In this document: positions 52,672-63,030 of the stretch, one piece after another
How the letters are laid out: the number at the start of each line of letters is the position of its first letter
Numbering within the stretch: the stretch's first letter is position 1
NCBI RefSeq assembly: GCF_011305535.1
Contig: NZ_CP049905.1
Span: 4,400,001 to 4,464,000, forward strand
From: Diaphorobacter sp. HDW4B
GTDB taxonomy: Bacteria; Pseudomonadota; Gammaproteobacteria; Burkholderiales; Burkholderiaceae_C
Direction: 5' to 3'
Length of the DNA stretch: 64,000 nt
Position numbers and translations under genes: made by a program
Notes under the pieces: model-generated
The model's input: only the letters and a program-made list of their open reading frames with translations
Database searches by the model: none
What the model was told of the DNA's origin: nothing

Positions 52672-53424
52672 ATGTCCGTCACTATGCGCGAAATGCTGGA
52701 AGCCGGTGTCCACTTCGGTCACCAAACCCGTTTCTGGAACCCCAAGATGGCTCCGTTCATCTTCGGTCATCGCAACAAGATTCACATCATCAACCTGGAA
52801 AAATCGCTGCCGATGTTCCAGGATGCTCAGAAGTTCGTGAAGCAACTGGCTGCCAACCGCGGCACCATCCTGATGGTCGGCACGAAGCGTCAAGCCCGTG
52901 AAATCCTGAAGGAAGAAGCGCAGCGCGCTGGCGTGCCTTTCGTTGACCAGCGTTGGCTGGGCGGCATGCTGACCAACTTCAAGACCGTGAAGACTTCCAT
53001 CAAGCGTCTGAAGGACATGAAGGCTCAGCAAGAAGCTGGCCTCGAGTCCATGAGCAAGAAGGAACAACTGGTGTTCTCCCGCGAACTCGAAAAGCTGGAA
53101 AAGGACATCGGTGGTATTCAGGACATGACCGCTCTGCCGGACGCAATTTTCGTGATCGACGTGGGCTTCCACAAGATCGCCATTGCCGAAGCCAAGAAGC
53201 TGGGCATCCCCCTGATCGGCGTGGTTGACTCCAACCACTCCCCAGAAGGTATCGACTACGTGATCCCCGGCAACGATGACTCTGCAAAGGCCGTGGCGCT
53301 GTATGCACGTGGCATCGCTGACGCAATCCTCGAAGGCCGCGCCAATGCGGTGAACGACGTTGTCAAGGCTGTGCAAGCCGAAGGCTCCGACGAATTCGTG
53401 GAAGTGGACGAGGCCGCTGCCTAA
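52672..53424 (+). CDS. rpsB: 30S ribosomal protein S2
   Basis: This 250-residue S2 has the hallmark N-terminus [26 protein letters not shown] and RLGGMLTNF-type region ([17 protein letters not shown]). It has the usual [25 protein letters not shown] and [12 protein letters not shown]. The ribosome site GGAG lies before the ATG. It is the first gene of the conserved rpsB-tsf cluster. Confidence 0.98.
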   Translation: MSVTMREMLEAGVHFGHQTRFWNPKMAPFIFGHRNKIHIINLEKSLPMFQDAQKFVKQLAANRGTILMVGTKRQAREILKEEAQRAGVPFVDQRWLGGMLTNFKTVKTSIKRLKDMKAQQEAGLESMSKKEQLVFSRELEKLEKDIGGIQDMTALPDAIFVIDVGFHKIAIAEAKKLGIPLIGVVDSNHSPEGIDYVIPGNDDSAKAVALYARGIADAILEGRANAVNDVVKAVQAEGSDEFVEVDEAAA

Positions 53425-53460
53425 ATAGACCGGGCCGCGCGATTCGTCGCGAGAAAAAGC

Positions 53461-53488
53461 GGGGCCTCTGATGAGCCCCCTTTTTTTT
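53461..53488 (+). terminator. Attenuator/terminator between rpsB and tsf
   Basis: GGGGCCTC pairs with GAGCCCC (one bulged base) around TGAT, followed by eight T. It would reduce tsf and downstream transcription relative to rpsB, as described in other proteobacteria. Confidence 0.8.
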
Positions 53489-53532
53489 AGCCTGCAAACC
53501 GTAACGAACTGAATAGATTCTGGAGAAATACG

Positions 53533-54456
53533 ATGGCAATTACCGCAAGCATGGTCGCTGAACTCCGCGCCAAGACCGACGCTCCCATGATGGAATGCAA
53601 GAAGGCTCTGACCGAAGCTGATGGCGACATGGCCAAGGCTGAAGAGCTGCTGCGCGTCAAGCTGGGTACCAAGGCTGGCAAGGCCGCTTCGCGTATCGCT
53701 GCTGAAGGCGTGATCACCGCATTCGTGGACGGCAACGTCGGCGCGCTGATGGAAGTCAACAGCGAAACTGACTTCGTGTCCAAGAACGACAGCTTCATCG
53801 GCATGGCCAACGCTGCTGCCAAGCTGGTCGCTGAAAAGAACCCTGCCGACGTGGCTGCTCTGGGCGCGATCGCCTACGAACAAGACACCTTCGGCCCGAC
53901 TCTGGAAGACGTGCGCAAGGGCCTGATCGGCAAGATCGGCGAAAACATGTCCTTCCGTCGCTTCAAGCGCTTCGAAGGCTCGAACCTGGCTGTCTACCTG
54001 CACGGCACCCGCATCGGCGTGATCGTCGAGTTCGAAGGTGACGCCGTGGCCGCCAAGGACGTGGCAATGCACATCGCCGCCATGAAGCCCGTGTCGCTGT
54101 CTTCCGCTGACGTGCCTGCCGATCTGATCGAGAAGGAACGTTCGGTTGCTACTGCCAAGGCAGAAGAAGACAAGGCCAAGGCCATTGCTGAAGGCAAGCC
54201 TGTGCAGTCCGATGAAATCGTCGCCAAGCGTATCGACGGTGGTGTGCAGAAGTTCCTGAAGGAAGTCTCTCTGTACAACCAGGTCTTCGTGAAGGCTGCT
54301 GATGGCAAGCAGACCGTCGAGCAAATGCTCAAGGCTGCCAACACCACGATCAAGTCGTTCACGCTGTACATCGTGGGTGAAGGCATCGAGAAGAAGGTCG
54401 ATGACTTCGCTGCTGAAGTGGCTGCCCAAGTGGCCGCTGCCAAGGCTGGCGCCTGA
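53533..54456 (+). CDS. tsf: Translation elongation factor Ts
   Basis: This 307-residue factor exchanges nucleotide on EF-Tu. Seen are the N-terminal UBA-like region ([32 protein letters not shown]), the two core dimerisation subdomains ([29 protein letters not shown]) and the C-terminal QPFVKDP-like position replaced by [18 protein letters not shown]. Length is as expected for beta-proteobacteria. It lies 109 bases after rpsB. Confidence 0.98.
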   Translation: MAITASMVAELRAKTDAPMMECKKALTEADGDMAKAEELLRVKLGTKAGKAASRIAAEGVITAFVDGNVGALMEVNSETDFVSKNDSFIGMANAAAKLVAEKNPADVAALGAIAYEQDTFGPTLEDVRKGLIGKIGENMSFRRFKRFEGSNLAVYLHGTRIGVIVEFEGDAVAAKDVAMHIAAMKPVSLSSADVPADLIEKERSVATAKAEEDKAKAIAEGKPVQSDEIVAKRIDGGVQKFLKEVSLYNQVFVKAADGKQTVEQMLKAANTTIKSFTLYIVGEGIEKKVDDFAAEVAAQVAAAKAGA

Positions 54457-54517
54457 TTTATCAGACGCTGACCACTACCAATCCCATTTTTATTTTTAGC
54501 CTTACGGAGAACCCCTC

Positions 54518-55240
54518 ATGACCATCGCCAAACCAGCCCACAAGCGCATTCTGCTCAAGTTGTCTGGTGAGGCGCTGATGGGGGACGATCAGTTCGGCAT
54601 CAACCGCGCGACCATCGTGCGGATGGTGGAAGAGGTCGCCGAAGTCACACGCCTTGGCGTTGAAGTGGCGGTGGTGATTGGTGGTGGCAACATCTTCCGT
54701 GGTGTGGCTGGCGGCTCCGTCGGCATGGACCGCGCCACGGCGGATTACATGGGCATGCTGGCGACCGTGATGAACGCGCTGGCGCTGGCCGATGCCATGG
54801 ACAAGCAGGGTCTCACCGCACGCGTGATGTCCGCCATCGCGATCGAGCAGGTGGTTGAGCCCTATGTGCGCCCGAAGGCGCTGCAGTATCTTGAAGAAGG
54901 CAAGGTGGTGGTGTTTGCTGCCGGCACCGGCAATCCCTTCTTCACGACCGACACCGCCGCTGCGCTGCGCGGTGCGGAAATCGGGGCCGAGCTGGTGCTC
55001 AAGGCCACGAAGGTGGATGGCGTGTACACGGCCGATCCACAGAAAGACCCCACAGCGACCCGCTATGCTTCGCTGACCTTCGACGAGGCCATCAATCGCA
55101 ACCTCGGCATCATGGACGCCACCGCTTTCGCGCTGTGCCGCGACCAGCGTCTGCCGATCCGCGTGTTCTCGATCGTGAAGCCCGGCGCACTCAAGCGAGT
55201 GGTTATGGGTGAAGACGAAGGCACACTGGTGTACGCTTGA
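54518..55240 (+). CDS. pyrH: UMP kinase
   Basis: This 240-residue amino-acid-kinase-fold enzyme makes UDP from UMP, inhibited by UTP and activated by GTP in bacteria. It has [44 protein letters not shown] and the [17 protein letters not shown] loop. The gene lies 61 bases after tsf in the cluster and has an AGGAGA-like ribosome site. Confidence 0.97.
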   Translation: MTIAKPAHKRILLKLSGEALMGDDQFGINRATIVRMVEEVAEVTRLGVEVAVVIGGGNIFRGVAGGSVGMDRATADYMGMLATVMNALALADAMDKQGLTARVMSAIAIEQVVEPYVRPKALQYLEEGKVVVFAAGTGNPFFTTDTAAALRGAEIGAELVLKATKVDGVYTADPQKDPTATRYASLTFDEAINRNLGIMDATAFALCRDQRLPIRVFSIVKPGALKRVVMGEDEGTLVYA

Positions 55241-55314
55241 GGGTTTTGCAGCTCTCGTGACTTGGCGTTCGGGCGAATCATCGATCGAACGCGTTGCTGG
55301 CTGAGGAGAACAAT

Positions 55315-55875
55315 ATGACCATCGCCGATATCAAGAAAACCACCCAGACCAAGATGGACCAGTCCATCGAGGCTCTCAAGAACAATCTGGGCAGGGTCCG
55401 TACGGGCCGTGCCAACCCGCAGCTGCTCGACACGATTCACGTCGAGTACTACGGCTCCATGGTGCCGCTGTCGCAAGTGGCGAACGTGACGCTGCTCGAC
55501 TCGCGCACCATCAGCGTTCAGCCATGGGAAAAGAATCTGGGCGCCAAGATCGAAAAGGCCATCCGTGAAAGCGATCTGGGTCTGAACCCCGCTTCCATGG
55601 GCGACCTGATCCGCGTGCCCATGCCGCCGATGAGCGAAGAGCGCCGCAAGGAAATGACCAAGCTGGCCCGCACCGAAGGCGAAAACGCCAAGATCGCGAT
55701 CCGCAATCTGCGCCGTGATGCCAACGAAGGCGTGAAGAAACTGGTCAAGGACAAGGAAGCTTCCGAGGACGATCAGAAGCGCTCCGAAGCCGAAGTGCAG
55801 AAGCTCACCGACAAGCACATCGCCGACATCGACACACTCGTGGCGGCCAAGGAACAGGAAATCATGGCCATCTGA
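55315..55875 (+). CDS. frr: Ribosome recycling factor
   Basis: This 186-residue factor splits post-termination ribosomes together with EF-G. It has [50 protein letters not shown] and the C-terminal EQEIMAI. The start was chosen at 55315 behind a good Shine-Dalgarno (GAGGAG); a codon seven positions earlier is a less likely start. Confidence 0.97.
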   Translation: MTIADIKKTTQTKMDQSIEALKNNLGRVRTGRANPQLLDTIHVEYYGSMVPLSQVANVTLLDSRTISVQPWEKNLGAKIEKAIRESDLGLNPASMGDLIRVPMPPMSEERRKEMTKLARTEGENAKIAIRNLRRDANEGVKKLVKDKEASEDDQKRSEAEVQKLTDKHIADIDTLVAAKEQEIMAI

Positions 55876-55907
55876 TCGTTGGATCGGATCGCCCGCATTT
55901 TTTGTCC

Positions 55908-56645
55908 ATGCCAACTTCTCCTAGCGTGGTCCCGCATCACATTGCCGTCGTCATGGATGGCAATGGCCGTTGGGCCACTCGCCGTCTGTTGCCGCGTCTG
56001 GCGGGGCACAAGCAGGGCGTCGATTCGCTTCGACGTTGCGCGCGTGCCTGTGTCGAGCGCGGCGTGGGCGTGCTCACCGTTTTTGCGTTCTCTTCGGAGA
56101 ACTGGAATCGCCCGGCCGATGAGGTCTCCGGCTTGATGGATCTGCTGGCCAAGGCGCTTTCGCGCGAGGTGCCGCAGCTTCACAAGGATGGCGTGCAACT
56201 GCACTTCGTGGGTGACAAGGCGAGCCTGTCGGAGAAGGTGCGCGAAGGTCTGCAGCAGGCCGAAGCCATCACCGCAGGCAACACGCGCCTGATCCTCAAT
56301 GTCTGCTTCAACTACGGCGGACGCTGGGACATCGCGCAGGCCGCAGCCTCGCTGGCTGCGCGCGGCGAAGCCATCACCGAAGCCAGTCTCGACAAGGCCA
56401 TGGCGCTGTCGTTCGTGGCCGATCCCGATCTGCTGATCCGCACGGGCGGGGAGATGCGCATCAGCAACTTCCTGCTGTGGCAATGCGCGTACTCGGAGCT
56501 GTATTTCAGCGATCGTCTCTGGCCGGAGTTCGACGAGGCCGCGTTGGACGAAGCGATTGCCGCGTATGCTGGTCGCGAGCGCCGCTTTGGCAAGACTTCG
56601 GCGCAGGTTCAGAAATCATCCCGGTCCACTGGGTCGCGGGCCTGA
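55908..56645 (+). CDS. uppS: Undecaprenyl diphosphate synthase (cis-prenyltransferase)
   Basis: This 245-residue enzyme extends FPP with eight IPP units to the C55 carrier for peptidoglycan and O-antigen. It has the diphosphate motif VVMDGNGRWATRR, LTVFAFSSENWNRP, and RTGGEMRISNFLLWQCAYSELYF. I chose the ATG at 55908; an in-frame TTG two codons earlier is possible. It is followed by cdsA 48 bases later. Confidence 0.96.
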   Translation: MPTSPSVVPHHIAVVMDGNGRWATRRLLPRLAGHKQGVDSLRRCARACVERGVGVLTVFAFSSENWNRPADEVSGLMDLLAKALSREVPQLHKDGVQLHFVGDKASLSEKVREGLQQAEAITAGNTRLILNVCFNYGGRWDIAQAAASLAARGEAITEASLDKAMALSFVADPDLLIRTGGEMRISNFLLWQCAYSELYFSDRLWPEFDEAALDEAIAAYAGRERRFGKTSAQVQKSSRSTGSRA

Positions 56646-56693
56646 CGGCCAGTCGAACCGGCTGACCATTCGAGATCGAGAAGGGGCTGACGG

Positions 56694-57548
56694 ATGCTCA
56701 AACAACGTGTCATAACGGCCCTGGTGCTGCTGGCCATTCTGCTGCCGGCGCTGTTCGCATCGAACACCCTGCCATTCACCGCCATCCTGCTGATCTTCAT
56801 GTCGGCAGGTGCATGGGAGTGGGGTCGTCTGAACGGACTCAAGGGCGCTGCTGCCGTTGCGGTGAGCGCCGTCTGCCTGATTCTTTGCGCCGTGAGCTGG
56901 CAACTGGGCTGGACCACGACGCCCCTGCCGTGGCTCTGGACGGTCGCCGGTGCCTGCTGGGTGCTGGGCGGTGCCTATCTGCTGCGCGCTGGCGTGGCGG
57001 GCTGGCCGAACATTCCGAAGGCAATTCGCCTGATCGGCGGCGTGCTGGCTCTGTGGACCGCATGGCTGGCGGTGGTGCAGGCGCGCCATATCGGCATCAA
57101 CTTTCTGCTGTCGATTCTGGTTCTGGTCTGGGCGGCCGACATCTTCGCGTACTTCGCGGGCCGCACCTTCGGTCTCAAATTCACCAAGAACAAACTGGCG
57201 CCCGCCATCAGCCCTGGCAAGAGCTGGGAAGGCGTCTGGGGCGGCATGATCGGTGTGATCGTGCTGGCCGTTGTCTGGGTGGCGCTTGACGCTTCCAATC
57301 AAGTGTCGGTGTCCAGTTTTTATTCGCGTCTGGCGGCCAAGGGATACTGGTTCCTGCTGCTCGGCGCTGTCTTCATGGCCGCGATGAGCGTGGTGGGCGA
57401 TCTGGTGGAATCACTGGTCAAGCGCAGCGCCGGAATGAAGGACAGCAGCAACCTGCTGCCCGGTCACGGCGGCGTGCTCGACCGCATCGATGCGATCCTG
57501 CCCGCCGTACCGCTGGCCATGATGCTTACTTACTTTGCAGCTGCATGA
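56694..57548 (+). CDS. cdsA: Phosphatidate cytidylyltransferase
   Basis: This 284-residue polytopic membrane enzyme makes CDP-diacylglycerol from phosphatidate and CTP. About eight helices are visible; the signature near the C-terminus is present as SAGMKDSSNLLPGHGGVLDRIDA (shown in two pieces: SAGMKDSS and LPGHGGVLDRID). It overlaps dxr by four bases (ATGA). Confidence 0.95.
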   Translation: MLKQRVITALVLLAILLPALFASNTLPFTAILLIFMSAGAWEWGRLNGLKGAAAVAVSAVCLILCAVSWQLGWTTTPLPWLWTVAGACWVLGGAYLLRAGVAGWPNIPKAIRLIGGVLALWTAWLAVVQARHIGINFLLSILVLVWAADIFAYFAGRTFGLKFTKNKLAPAISPGKSWEGVWGGMIGVIVLAVVWVALDASNQVSVSSFYSRLAAKGYWFLLLGAVFMAAMSVVGDLVESLVKRSAGMKDSSNLLPGHGGVLDRIDAILPAVPLAMMLTYFAAA

Positions 57549-58735
57549 CGACGAAACAACGTCTGACCGTTCTGGGCTCCACGGGCTCCATCGGTACCAA
57601 TACGCTTGATGTGGTGGCTCGCCACCCCGACAAGTACGAGATCTTTGCGCTTTCTGCTTCCACGCGCGTCGACCTGATGCTCGCGCAGTGCGCGCAGTTC
57701 AAGCCGCGCTACGCGGTGATGGCGAGCGCGTCGCACGCCAAGGAACTGGCTGAAAAGCTCAAGGCCAACGGTCTAGCCACCGAAGTGCTGCAGACGCCCG
57801 ATGCGCTCAACACCATCGCTGCACACGAAGACGTGGATGCGGTGATGGCTGCCATCGTCGGCGCTGCCGGTCTCGCGCCGTGCATTGCTGCTGCGCATGC
57901 AGGCAAGCGCTTGCTGCTCGCCAACAAGGAAGCCATCGTCGTGGGTGGCGAAGTCTTCATGAACGCGGTGAAGCAGGGCGGTGCAACGCTGCTGCCCATC
58001 GACAGCGAACATTCGGCGATTTTCCAGAGCCTGCCCGAAGACTCTTCGACATGGGCGCGACGTGTCGATCACATTCTGCTGACTGCTTCGGGTGGCCCGT
58101 TCCGCACGCGCGACCCGAAGACGCTGCGCGACGTCACGCCCGATCAGGCCTGCGCGCACCCGAATTTCGCGATGGGCCGCAAGATCTCCATCGACTCCGC
58201 GACGATGATGAACAAGGCGCTCGAAGTGATCGAGGCCCGCTGGCTGTTCGATCTCACGCCTGAGCAGATCAAGGTCGTGATCCATCCGCAGCAGATCATC
58301 CATTCGATGGTGCAGTTCGTGGATGCTTCCATCATCGCGCAGCTTGGCACGCCCGACATGCGTGTGCCGATTGCCGTTGGCCTCGCCTGGCCCGAGCGCA
58401 TCGTCAGCGGCACGCCCGTGCTCGATTTCGCCAAGCTGGCAGCGCTCACTTTCGAGGAGGCCGATGCTGCGCGCTTTCCCGGTCTGCATCTGTCGTGGCA
58501 GGCGCTGCGCGCGCCGCAGGGCACGACCGCCGTGCTGAACGCGGCCAACGAGGTGTCGGTGGCATCCTTTTTGAACGGGAAAATCCGTTTCGACCAAATT
58601 CATGCCATCAACCTTGAAACTTTGGAGCGTGTAGTGCCGTCCAACCCGGATTCGCTCGACGCGCTGCTGGCGCTGGACGCACAAACCCGAGCCGCCGCGC
58701 AGGATGCGGTGGCCCGAATCGGAACCACGGTCTGA
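57545..58735 (+). CDS. dxr: 1-deoxy-D-xylulose 5-phosphate reductoisomerase
   Basis: This 396-residue NADPH enzyme performs the committed step of the MEP isoprenoid pathway, making MEP from DXP. It has VLGSTGSIGTNTLDV (NADP), LLANKEAIVVGG, LPIDSEHSAIFQ, and the metal/substrate region HPNFAMGRKISIDSATMMNK. The catalytic loop and C-terminal domain (AANEVSVASFL) are intact. It is coupled to cdsA. Confidence 0.97.
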   Translation: MTTKQRLTVLGSTGSIGTNTLDVVARHPDKYEIFALSASTRVDLMLAQCAQFKPRYAVMASASHAKELAEKLKANGLATEVLQTPDALNTIAAHEDVDAVMAAIVGAAGLAPCIAAAHAGKRLLLANKEAIVVGGEVFMNAVKQGGATLLPIDSEHSAIFQSLPEDSSTWARRVDHILLTASGGPFRTRDPKTLRDVTPDQACAHPNFAMGRKISIDSATMMNKALEVIEARWLFDLTPEQIKVVIHPQQIIHSMVQFVDASIIAQLGTPDMRVPIAVGLAWPERIVSGTPVLDFAKLAALTFEEADAARFPGLHLSWQALRAPQGTTAVLNAANEVSVASFLNGKIRFDQIHAINLETLERVVPSNPDSLDALLALDAQTRAAAQDAVARIGTTV

Positions 58736-58760
58736 TTCGCATCTTTCAGGAGACCTTCAC

Positions 58761-60137
58761 ATGCTGCTGACCATTGTTGCGTTCGTCGTGGCACTTGGCG
58801 TGCTGATTGCCGTGCACGAGTACGGCCATTACCGCGTGGCTGTGGCTTGCGGCGTGAAGGTGCTGCGTTTTTCTGTGGGCTTCGGCAAGCCGCTGCTGCG
58901 CTGGCAGAAGAAGGGCTCGCCGACCGAATTCGTGCTCGCGGCATTTCCGCTTGGTGGCTATGTGCGCATGCTCGACGAGCGCGAGGCACCGGTCGCGGCC
59001 GAAGAGCGCCATCTGGCATTCAACACCCAACCGCTCAAGTCGCGCGCGGCCATCGTTGCGGCCGGGCCGCTGGCCAATCTGCTGCTGGCTGTGGTGCTTT
59101 ATTCGGTCGTCAACTGGACCGGCGTGGACGAGGCCAAGCCCTTGCTTGCCAATCCGGTGGTGGGTTCTGTGGCCGAGAAGGCCGGTCTGCAAGGCGGCGA
59201 ACTGGTGGTTGGCGCGGCGCTTGGTGATGATGAAATCGAGCCGGTTCAATCGTATGAAGACGTCCGCTGGCTGCTGACGCGCGGCGCACTGGACGGCCAG
59301 AATGCGCGCCTTTCCGTGCAGAACCCCGGCAGCCTGGGCGCGCGCGAAATCACCCTGAATCTGGCGTCACTCAACGCCACGGACGCCGATCTGGAGCTGT
59401 TTCGCAAGATCGGCATCATGAGCCCCTGGACCAAACCGGTGATCGGCGAGGTGATGCCGGAGGGCGCTGCGGCGCGCTCGGGCCTCAAGGAAAACGATCT
59501 GGTGCTGCGCGTCGGCAGCAAGGACATTGTCGATGGCCTGCAGTTGCGCGAGCTGATCCGCAACTCGGTGATCGATGGCAAAGCCACGACGCAGACATGG
59601 CATGTCGAGCGCGAAGGCCGCCAGATGGACGTTGCAGTCACTCCTGAAGTGTTGCAGGATGCAAATGGTTCCTATGGTCGTATCGGGGCTTTTGTGGGCA
59701 AGCCGCCTGAATTGGTGACCGTCCACTATGGTTTTGCGGAAGGCATCTGGAAGGGCGTTCAGCGCACTTGGGAAGTCTCCGTGCTGACCCTGAAAATGAT
59801 GGGCCGCATGGTGATCGGACAGGCGTCGCTCAAGAATCTCAGCGGTCCGCTGACGATTGCCGACTACGCCGGAAAATCCGCCAGCATGGGCCTCACGCAG
59901 TATCTGATCTTCATGGCATTGATCAGCGTTAGCCTCGGCGTGCTGAACCTGTTGCCTCTGCCCGTTCTGGATGGGGGGCACCTGATGTATTATCTTTGGG
60001 AAGGACTGACAGGTCGCGGCGTGTCCGAAGCCTGGATGGAAAGGCTTCAGCGGGGCGGCGTTGCCGTGTTGCTGGTGATGATGTCCATCGCCATGTTCAA
60101 TGATGTCACCCGGTATGTAACCCGGCTTTTTGGCTAA
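58761..60137 (+). CDS. rseP: Site-2 intramembrane zinc metalloprotease RseP
   Basis: This 458-residue membrane protease cleaves anti-sigma factor RseA and signal-peptide remnants. The catalytic HEYGH (residues 19-23) and C-terminal LDGGH motif are seen. Two PDZ domains lie in the periplasmic loop (roughly 115-290). The start at 58761 has an AGGAGA ribosome site; the open frame extending to 58704 lies inside dxr. It follows dxr by 25 bases. Confidence 0.96.
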   Translation: MLLTIVAFVVALGVLIAVHEYGHYRVAVACGVKVLRFSVGFGKPLLRWQKKGSPTEFVLAAFPLGGYVRMLDEREAPVAAEERHLAFNTQPLKSRAAIVAAGPLANLLLAVVLYSVVNWTGVDEAKPLLANPVVGSVAEKAGLQGGELVVGAALGDDEIEPVQSYEDVRWLLTRGALDGQNARLSVQNPGSLGAREITLNLASLNATDADLELFRKIGIMSPWTKPVIGEVMPEGAAARSGLKENDLVLRVGSKDIVDGLQLRELIRNSVIDGKATTQTWHVEREGRQMDVAVTPEVLQDANGSYGRIGAFVGKPPELVTVHYGFAEGIWKGVQRTWEVSVLTLKMMGRMVIGQASLKNLSGPLTIADYAGKSASMGLTQYLIFMALISVSLGVLNLLPLPVLDGGHLMYYLWEGLTGRGVSEAWMERLQRGGVAVLLVMMSIAMFNDVTRYVTRLFG

Positions 60138-60187
60138 AACATTCGCCACACGGTGCTGCGGTACTGGGTACTGGCTTCGATTCACAC

Positions 60188-62482
60188 ATGAAAAAACAAT
60201 TCAATCGCTTGGGCATGCGTACTGCAACAGCAATCGCTGCCATGGTCTTTGCAGCTCAAGCTTGGGCGTTGGATCCCTTCAGCGTTCAGGACATCCGTGT
60301 GGAAGGTCTGCAGCGCGTCGAGGCTGGTACCGTCTTCGCTTCGCTGCCACTGCGTGTGGGTGACCAATACACCGACGAAAAGGGCGCTGCCGCGATCCGC
60401 GCGCTGTTCGCTCTGGGGCTGTTCAAGGACGTGCGTCTTGAGGCTGCAGGCAACGTTCTTGTGGTGGTCGTCGAGGAACGTCCGACCATCGCCGATGTGG
60501 AATTCGCCGGCACCAAGGAATTCGACGCCGACACGCTCAAGAAGGCCATGCGCGATGTGGGTCTGACTGAAGGTCGTCCATTCGACAAGGCGCTGGCCGA
60601 CCGCGCCGAGCAGGAACTCAAGCGCCAGTACATCAACCGCAGCATGTACGGCGTGAACGTGGTGACCACGGTGACGCCCATCGAGCGCAATCGTGTGAAC
60701 CTGACCTTCTCCGTGGTGGAAGGCGAACCCGCCAAGATCAAGGACATCCGCATCGTGGGTGCCAAGGCGTTCAGCGAAGGCACGCTCAAGGACCAGTTCG
60801 ATCAGGACACCGGTGGCTGGCTGAGCTGGTACACCAAGTCCAACCGCTACTCGCGCGCCAAGCTCAATGCCGATCTGGAAACCCTGCGCTCGTACTATCT
60901 GTCGCGCGGCTACCTGGAGTTCCGCATCGACTCCACGCAGGTGGCGATCTCGCCCGACAAGCAGGACATCTCGATCACCGTGAACGTCACCGAAGGCAAC
61001 GCCTACGTGGTCTCCGGCGTCAAGCTCGAAGGCAACTACCTCGACCGTGACGACGAATTCAAGTCGATGGTCACGATTCGTCCGGGCGAGCCCTACAACG
61101 GCGACAAGGTGGCTGAAACCACCAAGGCCTTCACGGATCACTTCGGCAATTTCGGCTACGCCTTCGCCAAGGTCGAAGCCGTGCCTGAAATCGACAAGGA
61201 AAACGACCGCGTGGAACTCGTGCTGCGCGCTGAGCCATCACGCCGCGCCTATGTGCGCCGCATCAACGTGAGCGGCAACAACCGCACGCGTGACGCCGTC
61301 ATCCGCCGTGAATTCCGCCAGTTCGAATCGTCCTGGTACGACGCCGACAAGATCAAGCTCTCGCGCGACCGTGTTGACCGTCTGGGCTTCTTCACTGAAG
61401 TCGATGTCGAGACGCAGGAAGTGCCGAACTCGCCCGATCAGGTCGATCTGGTCGTCAACGTGAAGGAAAAGCCCACCGGCTCGCTCACGCTGGGTGCCGG
61501 TTTCTCCAGCGCCGAGAAGATCTCGTTGTCCTTCGGCATCAAGCAGGAAAACGTGTTCGGTTCGGGCAACTATCTGGGCGTTGACGTCAACACCAGCAAG
61601 TACAACCGCACCATCGTCTTCAGCACCACCGATCCGTACTTCACCAAGGACGGCATCTCGCGCACGCTGGATCTGTACTACCGCACGGCCAAGCCCTATG
61701 CGGACATGGGCGGCGACTACCAGTTGATCACTGCAGGCGGCAGCGTGCGCTTCGGCATCCCGTTCAGTGAAATCGATACCGTGTTCTTCGGTGCGGGTCT
61801 GGAAAACACCCGCATCAAGGAAGGCACGAACATGCCTGCGGCCTACCTCGCCTACATGCGCGACTATGGCTCCAGCAGTTTCGCGATTCCGCTGACCATC
61901 GGCTGGGGCCGCGACAGCCGCGACAGCGCACTGGCACCCAATTCGGGTCGCTACCAGCGCCTGAATACCGAGCTGTCGCTGGCAGGCGATGCCCGCTACG
62001 TGAAGGGCAGTTACCAGTACCAACAGTACGTGCCGCTGAACAAGAAGTTCACGCTGGCATTCAACGGTGAACTGGGTCTGGGCAAGGGCCTGAACGGTCA
62101 GCCGTTCCCCGTGTTCAAGAATTACTACTCCGGTGGTCTGGGATCGGTGCGCGGCTTCGAGCAAGGTACGCTCGGCCCTCGCGACATCACCGGCTCCGTG
62201 CTGGGTGGCCCGAAGAAGGTCACTCTGAATGCTGAATTGATTGCGCCATTCCCGGGCGCAGGCAATGACCGTACGCTGCGCGTCTTCGGCTTCGTCGACG
62301 TCGGCAATGTGTACGGTGAAAAAGAAAATTGGGAGTTGAGTGAAATGCGCGTGTCGACAGGTTTGGGGTTGAGCTGGATTTCCCCTCTTGGTCCATTGCG
62401 TCTTGCTTTTGCGCAGCCCGTGCGAAAATTCGCCGGCGATAGAATCCAGAAATTGCAATTCCAGATCGGAACATCTTTCTAA
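60188..62482 (+). CDS. bamA: Outer-membrane protein assembly factor BamA
   Basis: This 764-residue beta-barrel inserts outer-membrane proteins. It has a signal peptide ending after AQAWA, five POTRA domains (about 28-425) and a 16-strand barrel with the conserved VRGFEQG and the terminal aromatic residue Phe (QFQIGTSF). Length is normal. Its stop overlaps the skp start by one base (TAATG). Confidence 0.97.
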   Translation: MKKQFNRLGMRTATAIAAMVFAAQAWALDPFSVQDIRVEGLQRVEAGTVFASLPLRVGDQYTDEKGAAAIRALFALGLFKDVRLEAAGNVLVVVVEERPTIADVEFAGTKEFDADTLKKAMRDVGLTEGRPFDKALADRAEQELKRQYINRSMYGVNVVTTVTPIERNRVNLTFSVVEGEPAKIKDIRIVGAKAFSEGTLKDQFDQDTGGWLSWYTKSNRYSRAKLNADLETLRSYYLSRGYLEFRIDSTQVAISPDKQDISITVNVTEGNAYVVSGVKLEGNYLDRDDEFKSMVTIRPGEPYNGDKVAETTKAFTDHFGNFGYAFAKVEAVPEIDKENDRVELVLRAEPSRRAYVRRINVSGNNRTRDAVIRREFRQFESSWYDADKIKLSRDRVDRLGFFTEVDVETQEVPNSPDQVDLVVNVKEKPTGSLTLGAGFSSAEKISLSFGIKQENVFGSGNYLGVDVNTSKYNRTIVFSTTDPYFTKDGISRTLDLYYRTAKPYADMGGDYQLITAGGSVRFGIPFSEIDTVFFGAGLENTRIKEGTNMPAAYLAYMRDYGSSSFAIPLTIGWGRDSRDSALAPNSGRYQRLNTELSLAGDARYVKGSYQYQQYVPLNKKFTLAFNGELGLGKGLNGQPFPVFKNYYSGGLGSVRGFEQGTLGPRDITGSVLGGPKKVTLNAELIAPFPGAGNDRTLRVFGFVDVGNVYGEKENWELSEMRVSTGLGLSWISPLGPLRLAFAQPVRKFAGDRIQKLQFQIGTSF

Positions 62483-63000
62483 TGACATCCCTTTCCCGTC
62501 ATCTTCCCTTGGTCGTTTTGCTGGGCAGCATGGCTGCCGCAGTGCCAGCGCAAGCTCAGGACTTCAAGGCCGGCTTCGTCAACACCGATCGCGTGTTCCG
62601 CGAAGCCAATTCCGCCAAGGCTGCTCAAACCAAGCTGGAGCAGGAATTCTCCAAGCGTGAAAAAGAGCTGGTCGATCTTGGCAATACGCTGAAGAGCGCC
62701 ACCGACAAGTTCGAACGTGAAGCGCCCACCCTGTCCGAAAGCCAACGTGCCTCCAAGCAACGTGCTCTGGCTGATCAGGACCGTGACTTCCAGCGCAAGC
62801 GTCGTGAGTTCCAGGAAGACCTGAGCTCGCGCAAGAGCGAAGAGCTGGCAACCGTGCTCGATCGTGCCAACAAGGTGGTCAAGCAAGTCGCCGAAGCCGA
62901 AAAGTACGACGTGATCCTGCAGGAAGCCGTGTACATCAACCCCAAGCTGGACATCACCGACAAGGTGATCAAGGCCATGAACGCTGGCAACGGCAAGTAA
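62482..63000 (+). CDS. skp: Periplasmic chaperone Skp/OmpH
   Basis: This 172-residue trimeric holdase keeps outer-membrane proteins soluble. It has a signal peptide ending near AQAQD, the N-terminal FKAGFVNTDRVF strand, then a long charged helical hairpin rich in Lys and Glu, and the closing helices. It is directly after bamA, as in most proteobacteria. Confidence 0.95.
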   Translation: MTSLSRHLPLVVLLGSMAAAVPAQAQDFKAGFVNTDRVFREANSAKAAQTKLEQEFSKREKELVDLGNTLKSATDKFEREAPTLSESQRASKQRALADQDRDFQRKRREFQEDLSSRKSEELATVLDRANKVVKQVAEAEKYDVILQEAVYINPKLDITDKVIKAMNAGNGK

Positions 63001-63030
63001 TGTGATCCATCTGGTAGCGACAGGTATTGC